DNA of 31,224 bases from JBPYFK01 sp051984675 (GTDB lineage: Bacteria > Actinomycetota > Actinomycetes > Mycobacteriales > Pseudonocardiaceae). The position numbers and the translations under genes were made by a program. Shown here piece by piece: positions 1-8,227 of the stretch (its first letter is position 1; the number at the start of each line of letters is the position of its first letter). Location: positions 1 through 31,224 of the forward strand of contig JBPYFK010000058.1 in the NCBI GenBank assembly GCA_051984675.1. The letters run 5' to 3'. The notes under the pieces are model-generated. The model searched no databases and was not told where the DNA came from. It worked only from the letters and a program-made list of their open reading frames with translations.

Positions 1-731
1 TCGTGCACGCCCGCAAGTTCGGCCAGCCCGTCCGCCGGTGCGGCCAGCTCCGCGGAGATCTCGGTCCGCGTGAGGTGGCGCAGTTCTGCGAGCGTGCCGC
101 TTTCCACGGTGCGGCCGCCCCGGACGATGCTCACCTGGTCGCACAACGCCTCCACCTCACCCAGGATGTGGCTGGAGAGCAGTACAGTGCGACCGCTGTC
201 GCGTTCCTCGGCGATGCAGTCCCGAAACACGGCCTCCATCAACGGGTCCAGTCCCGAGGTCGGCTCGTCCAGGATGAGCAGCTCGACCTCCGAGGCCAGC
301 GCCGCGACCAGGGCCACCTTCTGCCGGTTGCCCTTGGAGTAGGCGCGTGCCTTCTTCCTCGGGTCCAGGTCGAATCGCTCCAGGAGCTCGGCCCGCCGTC
401 TGCGGTCCACCCCTCCGCGCAAACGGCCGAGCAGGTCGATCACCTCACCGCCGGTCAGGTTCGGCCACAGCACCACATCGCCTGGGACGTAAGCCAGCCG
501 CCTGTGCAGCGTCGTCACCTCTCGCCACGGATCGCCGCCGAGCAGCCGTGCGGAGCCGGCGTCCGCACGCAGCAGACCCAGCAGAATCCGGATCGTGGTC
601 GACTTGCCCGCCCCGTTCGGGCCGAGAAAGCCGTGCACCTCCCCCGTGTGCACGGTCAGGTCCAGACCGTCGAGCGCGCGGGTTCGGCCGAAGGACTTCC
701 GCAGGCCGCACACAGAGATCGCAGTCGTCAT
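1..731 (-). CDS. ABC transporter ATP-binding protein (3' end outside window)
   Basis: This is the ATPase subunit of an ABC transporter, probably a drug-export type with a separate permease beyond the left edge. Read leftward from the ATG at 731, the translation shows the Walker A motif GPNGAGKST about 35 residues in, a Walker B ending ILDEPTSGLDP, and an H-loop in LLSSHI. The signature region reads AYSKGNRQKVALVAAL, so the usual LSGGQ is replaced by YSKGNRQ, as in many export-type ATPases of the CcmA/DrrA kind. The reading frame is open to base 1. It is divergent from a MarR/GbsR-like regulator, and the 86-bp gap carries a palindrome, so that regulator probably controls it. The substrate cannot be told from the sequence. 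Confidence 0.9.
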   Translation of the reverse strand, partial: MTTAISVCGLRKSFGRTRALDGLDLTVHTGEVHGFLGPNGAGKSTTIRILLGLLRADAGSARLLGGDPWREVTTLHRRLAYVPGDVVLWPNLTGGEVIDLLGRLRGGVDRRRRAELLERFDLDPRKKARAYSKGNRQKVALVAALASEVELLILDEPTSGLDPLMEAVFRDCIAEERDSGRTVLLSSHILGEVEALCDQVSIVRGGRTVESGTLAELRHLTRTEISAELAAPADGLAELAGVH

Positions 732-750
732 GACACGGACGGTACACCTC

Positions 751-768
751 ATTCACAATGTTGTGAAT
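751..768. promoter_or_regulatory. Palindromic operator between ABC ATPase and regulator genes
   Basis: ATTCACAA and TTGTGAAT form a perfect 8-bp inverted repeat around the dinucleotide TG. A further partial half-site, TGAATA, lies at 773-778, repeating 764-769. The site sits midway between the divergent start codons (731 and 818). The AT-rich patch stands out in GC-rich DNA. It is probably the autoregulatory operator of the regulator at 818, and that assignment is inference. Confidence 0.65.
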
Positions 769-817
769 ATTATGAATACAGTAGCCTGGTGGTGGGCGGC
801 ACAGAAGGGATGATCAG

Positions 818-1318
818 GTGGTGAGCAGCGAGCACGCAGGTCCGCATGACCGCGAAGCCGTTCAGGGGTTCATCGAGCGCTTCGCCTCGGTGCTGGCCGA
901 CTCGGGCTTTCCTCGTATGCCGGCCAGGGCATTCGCGGCGTTGCTGGCGACCGACTCCGGCCGGCTCACCGCATCCGAGTTGGCCGACCTGCTCCAGGTC
1001 AGCCCCGCCGCCGTCTCCGGAGCCGTGCGCTACCTGGTCCAAGTCAACCTGGCCAGCCGCGAACGGGAACCGGGTTCCCGCCGCGACCACTACCGCGTGT
1101 ACGACGACGCCTGGTACGAGGCTGCCATCCGCCGAGACCAGATGATGGCCCGGTGGAACACCGCCATGCGCGAGGGCATCCACGCATTGGGGCCCGACAC
1201 TCCCGCAGGTGCCCGCCTGGCCGAATCCCTGGCCTTCTTCGAATTCATTCAAGAGGAACTGCCCAAACTCCTGGAACGCTGGCAGAAGCACAAAGCCCAA
1301 CTCAACCAACGCGCGTAG
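818..1318 (+). CDS. MarR/GbsR-family winged-helix regulator
   Basis: A 166-residue DNA-binding regulator. Residues about 20-90 form a winged helix: a recognition-helix region LTASELADLLQVSPAAVSGAVRYL is seen (here shown only as ASELADLLQVSPAAVSGAV), followed by a wing with REREPGSRRDHYRV. The C-terminal part is helical and probably dimerises. This layout is typical of the actinobacterial GbsR/MarR-like regulators often divergent from drug-type ABC ATPases, which is the arrangement here. The start is GTG at 818 or the adjacent in-frame GTG at 821; AGAAGGGA at 803-810 serves as ribosome binding site for either. It probably represses the ABC genes and itself through the palindrome at 751-768. 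The ligand is unknown. Confidence 0.85.
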   Translation: MVSSEHAGPHDREAVQGFIERFASVLADSGFPRMPARAFAALLATDSGRLTASELADLLQVSPAAVSGAVRYLVQVNLASREREPGSRRDHYRVYDDAWYEAAIRRDQMMARWNTAMREGIHALGPDTPAGARLAESLAFFEFIQEELPKLLERWQKHKAQLNQRA

Positions 1319-1344
1319 CCCTACCATGACGCTGCCGGTGGGGG

Positions 1345-2430
1345 TCAGCCGCCAAAACGCAGGATGATCACCAGGCCGATCAGCGCGACCACGCCGGCCA
1401 GAAGCATCGCCGTCCTGGGATTGCCGAAATTCAGCGTCCATCCCAGTCCGAACCGGCGCGGAACGACCAGCGCATGGTCCTCGCGGTTAATGTAGAACAA
1501 GCCGCCCCGCCAATACGTGTCGTCGTCCCGGTGGGTCAGGCCGGTGTCCTGCTCGCCCTCATGCCCCTCGCGGTTGTTTCTGGCCAGAATCACGACAGCA
1601 ACCACGACGGCGGTCAGGATCGGGAGCACGACCACCAGAGGCGCCCACGACGTGACCGTCCCGGTCCACATCAGCAGCGATGAGCCCAGCATCCCCACGT
1701 CGATCATCGCGACCAGCCCGAGCAGCGCCTTGGCTCCCAGTGACATGTACTGGCGGTGCCAGCGCGCGGAGCTGACCGGGTGCGCCGGGTCGATGTCGGG
1801 CCGGCTGCGGAAGAAGATGGCCGCCGCTATACCCACAAGCAACGCGGTCACGCCAATCTGCACGAACACCAGCGAGAACGCGGTGCCGATCGACTTGGCG
1901 GCCCACCGGTTGGGCACGCCCTTCCCGCCGTAATGCACGGCAAGGTTCTCGGGCATCCACGGGTAGCTGATGACGCCGATCACCACCGTGACGACGATGA
2001 CGATCAGGGCCGGTGCCAGCCAGAGCCAGGGAAACCGGGGTGGATCGGTGCGCAGTTCGGTGTCCACGGCGATGCCTTGGTGCAAGCCCTCGTACCAGCC
2101 CCCAGCGGCCTTGGCGGCTCGGATCTCATGGTTGGCCAGGAAGAAGCAGCCGTACCAGATGCCGACGAGCGCCAGTACCGATAACGGCAGCAGCAACGTT
2201 GCGCCGGTCACGCTGTAGAGGACGACGCCCACCCCGGCGGCGACGATCCCACCGACGAGTACCCGCGATCGGTAGAGGCGGGTCTGCCTGGCCACCGTCG
2301 GGTCGGCGGCACGCTGGGCCGGTACCCGAACCCCGAAAGGCACGGTCGGACTGGTGATCGAGGGCAGGACTAGGGCGAGTACGAGCACCAGTGCTAACAA
2401 CCCGGAGCTTAGGGCAATGGCAACGGTCAT
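1345..2430 (-). CDS. DUF1648/DUF5808-type multi-pass membrane protein
   Basis: A 361-residue integral membrane protein with about seven to eight hydrophobic segments: the first at residues 3-25, a pair around 58-100, one near 140-160, one near 180-205 and further ones toward the C-terminus, the last ending in LIGLVIILRFGG. The middle holds a DUF1648-like stretch (MPENLAVHYGGKGVPNRWAAKS). The tail carries YWRGGLFYINREDHALVVP, a motif I associate with DUF5808. Such proteins usually accompany YtrA-like GntR regulators in Gram-positives and are thought to act in the envelope or antibiotic response; the biochemical role is unknown. Its ATG overlaps the stop of the upstream gntR gene by 4 nt, showing translational coupling. 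It is convergent with the regulator ending at 1318. Confidence 0.8.
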   Translation of the reverse strand: MTVAIALSSGLLALVLVLALVLPSITSPTVPFGVRVPAQRAADPTVARQTRLYRSRVLVGGIVAAGVGVVLYSVTGATLLLPLSVLALVGIWYGCFFLANHEIRAAKAAGGWYEGLHQGIAVDTELRTDPPRFPWLWLAPALIVIVVTVVIGVISYPWMPENLAVHYGGKGVPNRWAAKSIGTAFSLVFVQIGVTALLVGIAAAIFFRSRPDIDPAHPVSSARWHRQYMSLGAKALLGLVAMIDVGMLGSSLLMWTGTVTSWAPLVVVLPILTAVVVAVVILARNNREGHEGEQDTGLTHRDDDTYWRGGLFYINREDHALVVPRRFGLGWTLNFGNPRTAMLLAGVVALIGLVIILRFGG

Positions 2431-2816
2431 GGCGTGTCCTCTAGCTGCGTGGTACCGAATGAATCGAGCACGGACCGACAGGTCGCGAGAACCTCGTCCG
2501 CCGGTAGTCCTCTGGCGACGGCCTCGGCCAGCAGGGTCCGTGCCCTCGCGGTCCAGTCGTCGCGAAACGACGCGTCCGGGACCGGGGTCACCACTGCGCC
2601 GGTCTTACGGTTCAGCCGGATCAGGCCCTGCTGGCGCAGCAGGTCGTAGGCTTTGTTCACGGTGTGGAAGTTGATCCCGAAGTCCGCGGCGAGCGCCCTG
2701 GTCGCGGGCAACGGGCTGCCCTCGGTCAGCACGCCGTCAGCGATCGCCTCCACGATCCGGTCCCGAATCTGCTGGTAGATCGGCACCTCGCTGGCCAGGT
2801 CGACGTTGAGGATCAT
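2427..2816 (-). CDS. GntR-family (YtrA-like) transcriptional regulator
   Basis: A short 129-residue GntR regulator. The N-terminal winged helix (residues about 8-75) has the YtrA-type signature PIYQQIRDRIVEAIADG followed by SPLPATRALAADFGINFHTV. Only about 50 residues follow, too few for a FadR- or UTRA-type ligand domain, which supports the YtrA subfamily. I chose the ATG at 2816 because GGAGGT (complement of 2824-2829) lies 7 nt upstream; an in-frame GTG at 2825 lies inside that ribosome binding site. It is coupled by an ATGA overlap to the DUF1648-type membrane protein, its probable target, and most likely represses the pair from the palindrome at 2840-2854. Confidence 0.88.
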   Translation of the reverse strand: MILNVDLASEVPIYQQIRDRIVEAIADGVLTEGSPLPATRALAADFGINFHTVNKAYDLLRQQGLIRLNRKTGAVVTPVPDASFRDDWTARARTLLAEAVARGLPADEVLATCRSVLDSFGTTQLEDTP

Positions 2817-2839
2817 GAACACCACCTCCGCCCCTTTGC

Positions 2840-2854
2840 TCTATAAGTTATAGA
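2840..2854. promoter_or_regulatory. YtrA-type operator palindrome upstream of gntR
   Basis: TCTATAAGTTATAGA is a perfect 15-bp palindrome centred on one G, lying 24 nt upstream of the gntR start. AT-rich sites of this kind are typical for YtrA regulators, whose operators often overlap the promoter. Autoregulation is inferred. Confidence 0.65.
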
Positions 2855-2976
2855 ACAAACCACGGCGTGTGGCAATGCCGAACCTGCACCATCACCAGTC
2901 CGCAGTCGGCAACCCAACGGCACGACGTGATCGCCGAGGTCCTGAACTGTTCGGGCATCCCGAGCTGGGCCAGCTG

Positions 2977-4203
2977 CTAATGAATCAGGAATTCGAGGGC
3001 GAGGATCTGCAGCTCTCCTACGAGGAAACCCAACACCGCTCCGGTCGCGATGAGGATCCATTCGTCCTCACGAAACGCGGGGCGTAGAAGCTCCTCGAAA
3101 GCACGCGCGTCGAGTTGTTTCATCTTGGCGACCAGCGTGTTGCGGATGTCCATCGCATCCGTAGCGTAGTCTTCGACGTAACTCATCGTGGTCGGCATCC
3201 GCTGCATGAGCATCTCGGCGATCCGCCGCTTGAGGTCCTGGTAGCGGCGCCCGCCTACGGCCAGCACAACGAGCGGCTTGGCGATGCCTGCCCGGCGGCT
3301 GAGCTCCTCGTCCACCTTGCGCTGGACCAACGCGAGCACCTTGTCAGACATCGGTCCGCGCAGGACCGCTTCAATCACGTTGCGCGGGGTGATGATCTCG
3401 CGTGCGATCAGCGCGCCGTACGCTTCGGCGACCTCGGCCCGCCGTTTGAGGAACAGGCCCTGCCACTCGATCAGGCCGAAGTAGCGAACCGGCTGGCGCG
3501 GATGGAAGATCATCTTCAGGGCCAGCCAATCCGTGAGCCACCCGGTGACCAGGCCGAACAGCGGCATCAGGATCGGTGTTTTGAACATCAGCCACGCGCA
3601 CATCTGCACGAGCCCGATCAGGGCGCCGAACAGCGCGCCGGATCGGGAGATGAACCGGAACTCTTTGCAGCCCGCCTCCAGGAAAATCCGGTTGAGCAGC
3701 TCTTTGTCCCGTACCAGGCTGGTGACCACCATGTCCTTGAGGTCGAACACGTTGTCCACATCGGACTTGATCTCGTCCAAGATCTCGGCGACGAGCTGTG
3801 GCGTGTCCTGCTGGACCTGGTTGATGACCATCTGCTGCGCGCGGTGCGGCAACGACTCCCACAGTCCGGGCTGGTAGCCGGCCGCCACCTCGCGCACGAT
3901 TTCGTCGACCACCTGCCGCAGGGGTTTCTCGACCTCAGCGGCCACCCGGTCGGGATCAAGTCGGTCGAGGACTTCCTGGGGGCTGATCAGCTGCTCGGTC
4001 ATCGTGTCGCAGGCGATGCCGGCCATCTTCGCGGCATGCTTGGGCACGATGCCCTGCCAGCCCAGAAACGGCGCGATCCCGACGAAATCCACCGGCGCGA
4101 ACATCATCCGGATGGCGACGAGCTTGGTCACGTAACCGATGAGCGCTGCCACGAGCGGGATCGAGGCGTAGACGGGCCAGTGCGCTGCGAAGTCCTGAAC
4201 CAT
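2977..4203 (-). CDS. DUF445-family membrane protein
   Basis: A 408-residue protein of the DUF445 (YheB/YjiN-like) family. An N-terminal segment contains VAALIGYVTKLVAIRMMFAP, and a second related block near the middle reads GLVTGWLTDWLALKMIFHP; the paired TN/TD-W-LA-KMIFxP elements are the family hallmark. The stretches between are charged and helical (many Q, E and R). A C-terminal hydrophobic anchor (ILIATGAVLGFLVGELQIL) ends the protein. Function is not established for the family; envelope roles have been proposed. The ATG at 4203 was preferred over GTG codons further upstream because AAGGGTGGG lies just before it. The gene is followed downstream by the divergently placed GntR promoter and preceded by the Abi-alpha-like gene on the same strand. 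Confidence 0.85.
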   Translation of the reverse strand: MVQDFAAHWPVYASIPLVAALIGYVTKLVAIRMMFAPVDFVGIAPFLGWQGIVPKHAAKMAGIACDTMTEQLISPQEVLDRLDPDRVAAEVEKPLRQVVDEIVREVAAGYQPGLWESLPHRAQQMVINQVQQDTPQLVAEILDEIKSDVDNVFDLKDMVVTSLVRDKELLNRIFLEAGCKEFRFISRSGALFGALIGLVQMCAWLMFKTPILMPLFGLVTGWLTDWLALKMIFHPRQPVRYFGLIEWQGLFLKRRAEVAEAYGALIAREIITPRNVIEAVLRGPMSDKVLALVQRKVDEELSRRAGIAKPLVVLAVGGRRYQDLKRRIAEMLMQRMPTTMSYVEDYATDAMDIRNTLVAKMKQLDARAFEELLRPAFREDEWILIATGAVLGFLVGELQILALEFLIH

Positions 4204-4342
4204 CGCACCCACCCTTCGCCGCACGGAGAGTGATCACCGTCACATCTGATCTGACCCTACCTCGCCAACGTGGGTGGACAAGCCACCGTTGGAGTTCACG
4301 GCCGCGTGCGGCGGTATCGGGGGCACGGTGCATGACCATCGC

Positions 4343-5119
4343 TCATGGCCTGCTCGGATCGCAGGCGTGCCAGAACTGCTGGCCGAGTTCCGAGATCCGC
4401 ACGGAACCTCGCAGAATCCTGGTGTGCCGAGCAGACCGCATCGCCGCCCGGATGTCTGCGTCGGTTTGCAGCAGTTCGTAGTGGTCGTCCATGTCGGGTT
4501 GGTGCGGGCCGATCTCGATGAGCCCCCACGCCTCGAGTCGCGTGAGGTAGTGCGGAACCTCGCTGGTCAGCGTCGTTCCCACCGCTCGGCCCACGTTGGA
4601 GGCGTTACGCAACACGAACCTGCTGGCACCAGGCCCAATACCGGTCCGCTCGACCACGTGGACGACCGGGTAGATGGCCTCATCGGCCAAGCCAGCCAGA
4701 ATCCGTGCCTCGTCGGGGGTGATCCAACCCAGGATGCTGGCATAAAGGTCGTTCTGCGCATCCACACGACGTGAGGTGGTGGACCGGTTCAGCAACTCCG
4801 CCATGGCCGCTCGCAACGTTCGCGGTGTCTCCCGCTCGGTATGCGGCGCGTCTGGCTCGTCGGTGCCGACGCTGTCGCGTTCCGTGACTGCCTCCGCCAG
4901 CCATGGGCGCACCCAGCTCACCACCATCGCGCACCCAAGCTGGGAAAACCGACCCACGACGGGGGCGCCACCGGGGATCTGCCGGGCAACTGCCGCACCG
5001 GCTTGCGCGATCCCGAGAGCTGTCCGAACGGTCCACCCCAGGGCCACTTCGGCAGGGCGGAGAAACGAGCCTTCCCGATCGCGCCACGGCTGCGCCGCTA
5101 CGGCATCCTCGACGTTCAC
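4343..5119 (-). CDS. Abi-alpha (DUF4393)-like protein
   Basis: A 258-residue protein whose C-terminal half matches what I know of the DUF4393/Abi-alpha family: ILGWITPDEARILAGLADEA, then a proline-valine segment, then VPHYLTRLEAWGLIEIGPH, and a final RGSVRISELGQQFWHACDP. In the family the last element is a 'G-x-V-x-[IL]-T-x-[FL]-G-x-x-F-x-x-A-C' tail. The N-terminal half is alanine-rich with possible amphipathic helices and is less conserved. Some members are linked to phage abortive infection, but most, including those in actinomycetes, are untested. The start is uncertain: GTG at 5119 follows a GGGGG run, while the frame stays open to GTG at 5164. It may be cotranscribed with the DUF445 gene 139 nt downstream. 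Confidence 0.65.
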   Translation of the reverse strand: MNVEDAVAAQPWRDREGSFLRPAEVALGWTVRTALGIAQAGAAVARQIPGGAPVVGRFSQLGCAMVVSWVRPWLAEAVTERDSVGTDEPDAPHTERETPRTLRAAMAELLNRSTTSRRVDAQNDLYASILGWITPDEARILAGLADEAIYPVVHVVERTGIGPGASRFVLRNASNVGRAVGTTLTSEVPHYLTRLEAWGLIEIGPHQPDMDDHYELLQTDADIRAAMRSARHTRILRGSVRISELGQQFWHACDPSRP

Positions 5120-5164
5120 TTCGCACCCCCGGAGTGGGTTGATCGTCAACGTGCACCGTGCCAC

Positions 5165-5639
5165 CGAGCACCAGCAACAGGGAAGACGGTCGTTTAGCCC
5201 ACCTCGGTTTCCGGGGGCCTGTCCGATGGCTGGTGTAACTGGTCATGGGTGTTCAGTTGATGGTTGAGCGGACGATACGTCCGGGGAAGATGCTGGCGCG
5301 GGGTCGAGACGGCGTGCTTGGCATGCCCGCAAGGGGTTTGCCAGGCGGCGGTCGGACGCGACGAGAGCTCCGTTGATCACACCGCCCGCACACCGGTGTC
5401 GCGAGCTTGGACTTCGGAGACGACCTCGGCGTAGGTCAGCCGTGGGCGGCGCTCGGACCACGCGGTATCTCGACGATCCACTGTGCTCGTTGTCGGTCGT
5501 CCCGAGTGGTGGACGCAACCGTGTTAGCTTGCCGGTACGTTCTTGATCGCGTCACCTGTTGGGCTCACGAGATACCAGACGTGCATCTTGTCTTCTCGTC
5601 TTCCCAGATCCGGGAACGATCGGAGGGGACCTGGAACTC
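5165..5639. other. Non-coding or decayed stretch
   Basis: No ORF here looks like a working gene. One short minus-strand frame (about 5378-5475) ends in ...RLTYAEVVSEVQARDTGVRAV followed by a stop and has a protein-like composition, possibly the tail of a lost gene. I cannot assign it to a family. The stretch adjoins the TetR remnant at 5640-5799. Confidence 0.4.
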
Positions 5640-5799
5640 GACCACCTCCGCCGTCCGGGTTCATCCAGCGGACGAGGGCGCGCAGACCATCCAGGTCCTC
5701 TACGACGGTGCGCTGGCCGGCTCGAAGCTGAGCAGATCCACGGCACCCATCCGGCACGCGAAAGGACTCGCGCGCCGATACTCACCGAAGACCGCATAG
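5640..5799 (+). pseudogene. Possible TetR-family regulator C-terminal remnant
   Basis: The plus frame that stops at 5799 reads ADEGAQTIQVLYDGALAGSK and continues with RHAKGLARR. This resembles the last helices of TetR/AcrR regulators, which often run '...A-x-x-L-x-x-L-Y-D-G-A-L...A-R-x-A'. No helix-turn-helix domain precedes it in any frame, so only a fragment could remain. The match is short and made from memory of the family, so it is weak. Confidence 0.3.
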
Positions 5800-5838
5800 G
5801 CGCAGCGCCAGCACAGTGAGCAACCGTGCCGGCAACAT

Positions 5839-6432
5839 TCAGCGCCGCGGAAGCTCGGCGTCCACCAGGAGTTCGGCGGCCCGACGAGCATCGTGTCCCG
5901 CGCGGGTGTCGCCCTCCACGGCGGTGATCACGGTCGCCCCTTCGATGAGCACGAGCAAGCGCCCGGCCAGCGGCTCGGGTTCACGGACGCCTGCCACCCG
6001 AAGCTGCTCTGCCAGGAACTCCCGGTAGCGCGTCAAGTGATTCCTGGCGAGGCCACGGACGTCCGGGGTACCGCCCCTGGCGTCCGTGGCGGTGTTCAGG
6101 ACCGCGCAACCCCGGTACCCGTCTTCGGCGTACCAGGCCAGCAAGGTGTCGAACAGCGCGAGCACCCGCTCCCGCCCCGGCGCAGCGCCTTCCGTGCGCT
6201 TCACCAGCCAGCGGTGAATGCGGTCGCTGCGAGCGCTCAGGACCGCCTCGACCAAGCCCTCCTTGGACTGGAAGTAGCGGTAGATGCTCAACTTCGAGGC
6301 CCCGGAGCGCTCCGCGATCTCGTTCACACCGACCGCGTGCACACCCCGCTCGTAGAACAGCTCATGTGCGGCGGCCAGGATCTTCTCCCGCGTCGCCTCC
6401 GGGTCCAGCTTGCTCCCCGCCGGCACCGGCAT
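5839..6432 (-). CDS. TetR/AcrR-family repressor of the adjacent MFS pump
   Basis: A 197-residue TetR regulator. The DNA-binding domain spans about residues 10-60: TREKILAAAHELFYERGV, then VNEIAERSGASKLSIYRYF, the latter being the helix-turn-helix. The remaining residues form the helical ligand-binding domain, with the common element YRGCAVLNTATDARG and a late TetR_C-type stretch LAGRLLVLIEGATVITAV. ATG 6432 was chosen because GAGGTGG lies 4-5 nt upstream; an earlier in-frame ATG (6462) lies inside the intergenic region without a binding site. It is divergent from the MFS gene with 60 bp between starts. A 29-bp imperfect palindrome covers that gap next to the MFS start, so direct repression of the pump is very likely. 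Confidence 0.9.
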   Translation of the reverse strand: MPVPAGSKLDPEATREKILAAAHELFYERGVHAVGVNEIAERSGASKLSIYRYFQSKEGLVEAVLSARSDRIHRWLVKRTEGAAPGRERVLALFDTLLAWYAEDGYRGCAVLNTATDARGGTPDVRGLARNHLTRYREFLAEQLRVAGVREPEPLAGRLLVLIEGATVITAVEGDTRAGHDARRAAELLVDAELPRR

Positions 6433-6463
6433 GATCCACCTCTCGATCCCAGTCAGTGACACA

Positions 6464-6492
6464 AGATAAGACAGTACCGTACTGTTTTATCT
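6464..6492. promoter_or_regulatory. 29-bp TetR operator overlapping a leaderless MFS promoter
   Basis: Arms AGATAAGACAGTAC (6464-6477) and GTACTGTTTTATCT (6479-6492) pair at 13 of 14 positions around the central C at 6478. The site ends at the base before the MFS ATG (6493). A promoter fits inside it: -35 GTGACA at 6456-6461, an 18-bp spacer and -10 TACTGT at 6480-6485, with the start point expected at or near the ATG. No Shine-Dalgarno sequence precedes that ATG, consistent with a leaderless mRNA. Confidence 0.8.
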
Positions 6493-7773
6493 ATGTCCGA
6501 TTCTCACTCTCATCCCACCACCAGTCCACCCGTCACCCGATTGTGGCTCGCTGTGCTCTGCGGATACCTCGCTCTCGGCGCGACCCTGCAGACCCTGCCG
6601 TCGTTCGTCGTTCACCAGTTTCACGCGAGCACGGCGCTCGCGGGCCTGTCGGTCGGCGTGGCCTTCGCCGCCACCGCCTGCACCCGCCCGTTCGCCGGCA
6701 GGCGCGCCGACCACGGCGGCGCACGACCCGTCGTGGCACTCGGCGGGGTGCTCACCGCACTGGGCGGTCTCGGGCACTGGTGGGCACCGAACGTCACCAT
6801 GATCCTGCTCTCGCGCGTGGTCATGGGCGCCGGGGAAGGCGCGCTGTTCTCCGCGGCGCTGCCTTGGGTACTCGCCAGCGCCTCCGCCGATCGGCGCGGC
6901 CGGGTCGCGGGCTGGTTCGGCCTGTCGATGTGGGGCGGGCTGGCACTCGGCCCGCTGGTCGCGGCCCTGATCCAGCAGATCCGTGGTGTCCAGGGGGTCT
7001 GGCAGGCCGTGGTCGTGCTCGCCGTCGCCGCCGCCGTGCTGGTGCTGACCACGCCCAGGCAACGCGGCGCGGCCACCGCCACCCAGTCCGGCGCGCAGAA
7101 CGGGCTCGTTCCTGCCGGCGCGATACGGCCTGGTCTGGTTTTCGGCCTGTCGGCGTACGGATACGGCACCATCACCGCCCTGATCGTGCTCTACCTCGCG
7201 CAGCAGGCCCTCGGCGGCACCACCATCGCGCTCGCGCTGTTCGCCCTCGGATTCCTGGGCACCCGGCTGGTCGGAAGCCCGGCCGTCGACCGGCTCGGCG
7301 GGCGCCGGGTCGCCACCACCACACTTGGCGTCGAGGCCGGGGGGCTCGGGCTGATCGCGGCCGTGCCCACCACCGCCGGTGCCCTCGTCGGCACCTTCCT
7401 GGCCGGCATCGGCGTCTCCCTGATGTACCCGGCAACGGTCTGGATGACCCTCCAGCGCACCGGTCCGCTTCGCCCCGGCACCTCGGTCGGTGTCATGACC
7501 TCCTTCTGGGACCTCGGCATCATGATCGCCGGACCGCTCTCCGGCGCGCTCGTCGCCCCCGCCGGCTTCCGCGCGGCTTTCGCCACCGCCACCGCGGTCG
7601 CCCTGATGGCCCTGGGCATTGCCGTGCGCACCCACCCGCACGTGAAAACCCAGCCGAGCACGCTGGAAACGGCCAAACCGGGAGTACTTCCGCGCCAGAT
7701 CCCGAGCACGCCCTGTCCCGGCCCGCCCGAGCCCGAGATCGATCCGCCCGAGGATGCAGGTGGGCGATCATGA
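6493..7773 (+). CDS. MFS efflux transporter
   Basis: A 426-residue major facilitator with about twelve hydrophobic segments, beginning WLAVLCGYLALGATLQTLP. The loop between segments 2 and 3 carries a version of the MFS motif A (RPFAGRRADHGGARPVV). The ATG at 6493 touches the TetR operator and lacks a ribosome binding site, so it is probably translated from a leaderless message. Regulation by the divergent TetR points to efflux of a toxic or signalling small molecule; the substrate is unknown. The hydrophilic C-terminal tail (residues about 385-426, proline-rich) runs into a region that, on the other strand, matches the duplicated leader unit, so the tail may be a late addition at an insertion joint. 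Confidence 0.88.
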   Translation: MSDSHSHPTTSPPVTRLWLAVLCGYLALGATLQTLPSFVVHQFHASTALAGLSVGVAFAATACTRPFAGRRADHGGARPVVALGGVLTALGGLGHWWAPNVTMILLSRVVMGAGEGALFSAALPWVLASASADRRGRVAGWFGLSMWGGLALGPLVAALIQQIRGVQGVWQAVVVLAVAAAVLVLTTPRQRGAATATQSGAQNGLVPAGAIRPGLVFGLSAYGYGTITALIVLYLAQQALGGTTIALALFALGFLGTRLVGSPAVDRLGGRRVATTTLGVEAGGLGLIAAVPTTAGALVGTFLAGIGVSLMYPATVWMTLQRTGPLRPGTSVGVMTSFWDLGIMIAGPLSGALVAPAGFRAAFATATAVALMALGIAVRTHPHVKTQPSTLETAKPGVLPRQIPSTPCPGPPEPEIDPPEDAGGRS

Positions 7774-8035
7774 GCCTGGTGGTTATGCATAGCTCTGCTC
7801 CTTTGGCGCACGCGGCCGACCGGCGACAACCGCTGCGCTTGACGTGGTTTGGCTCGTGCTGGATGAAGACCGAAATGGCAGGAAAGGCGTCAGGCGGGAG
7901 CAGACATCGCCGACGCGACCCGCAACAGATCAATGTGCTCGCGCTGCACGAGCAGCACACCCGGCGTCACGCTTGGGATGCAAACACGACCACTGCTGCG
8001 GGTCAATCCCGCTCGCTGGGTGAGCCCGCTCGCGC
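7770..8035 (-). repeat. Truncated inverted copy of the leader/5'UTR unit (copy 2)
   Basis: Read on the minus strand, this stretch resembles 29975-30247 on the plus strand: a CTCACCCA block, TTGACC (8006-8001), a 26-codon leader peptide, a spacer of about 100 nt and then CCAAAGGAGCAGAGCT before an ATG at 7790. The first codons (MHNHQAHD) parallel MHSQPVHALD of the gene at 30227. After about 7 codons the similarity stops, and the sequence becomes the antisense of the MFS 3' end. So the control region and gene start are kept, and the gene itself is missing. Identity is by eye and edges are approximate. Confidence 0.7.
7890..7970 (-). CDS. Sulfur-type leader peptide, orphan copy
   Basis: A 26-codon ORF with GTG start at 7970. 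It matches the leader at 30040-30120 residue for residue except at positions 9 (Q for H) and 25 (P for R), and contains REHIDLLRVASAMSA. The pattern R10, H12, I13, D14, L15, R17, A19, S20 is that of actinobacterial leader peptides found ahead of sulfur genes. It has no cysteine. A TTGACC box lies 30 nt upstream of the start and there is no ribosome binding site, suggesting leaderless translation. The gene it once served is lost, so it may now be non-functional or may feed transcription antisense to the MFS 3' end. Confidence 0.7.
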   Translation of the reverse strand: MTPGVLLVQREHIDLLRVASAMSAPA

Positions 8036-8227
8036 CCCAACACAGCAATGGACAGCTCGCTGTCTATTTCGGACAGCCATTTTCCCGATCCGAGCCCGAG
8101 AATGGCGAGGTTCGCGGCGTTTGGTCGCCCACGGTCCGGTGGACACGGCCCTACTCGCCGGCGGCGCCCTGACACATCGTCGTCGGAGTACCCGGATGAG
8201 GAGCGATTCCGACAGCTGGGATGGTTG

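Noticed and set aside
3115..4233. A 372-codon plus-strand frame
   Set aside because: It is antisense to the DUF445 gene, rich in His, Asp and Arg as shadows are, and has no motif.
7191..7829. A 212-codon minus-strand frame that contains the start MHNHQAHD
   Set aside because: Only the first seven or so codons after 7790 match the hydrolase-like gene. The rest is antisense to the MFS gene, so it is treated as a truncated copy, not a gene.
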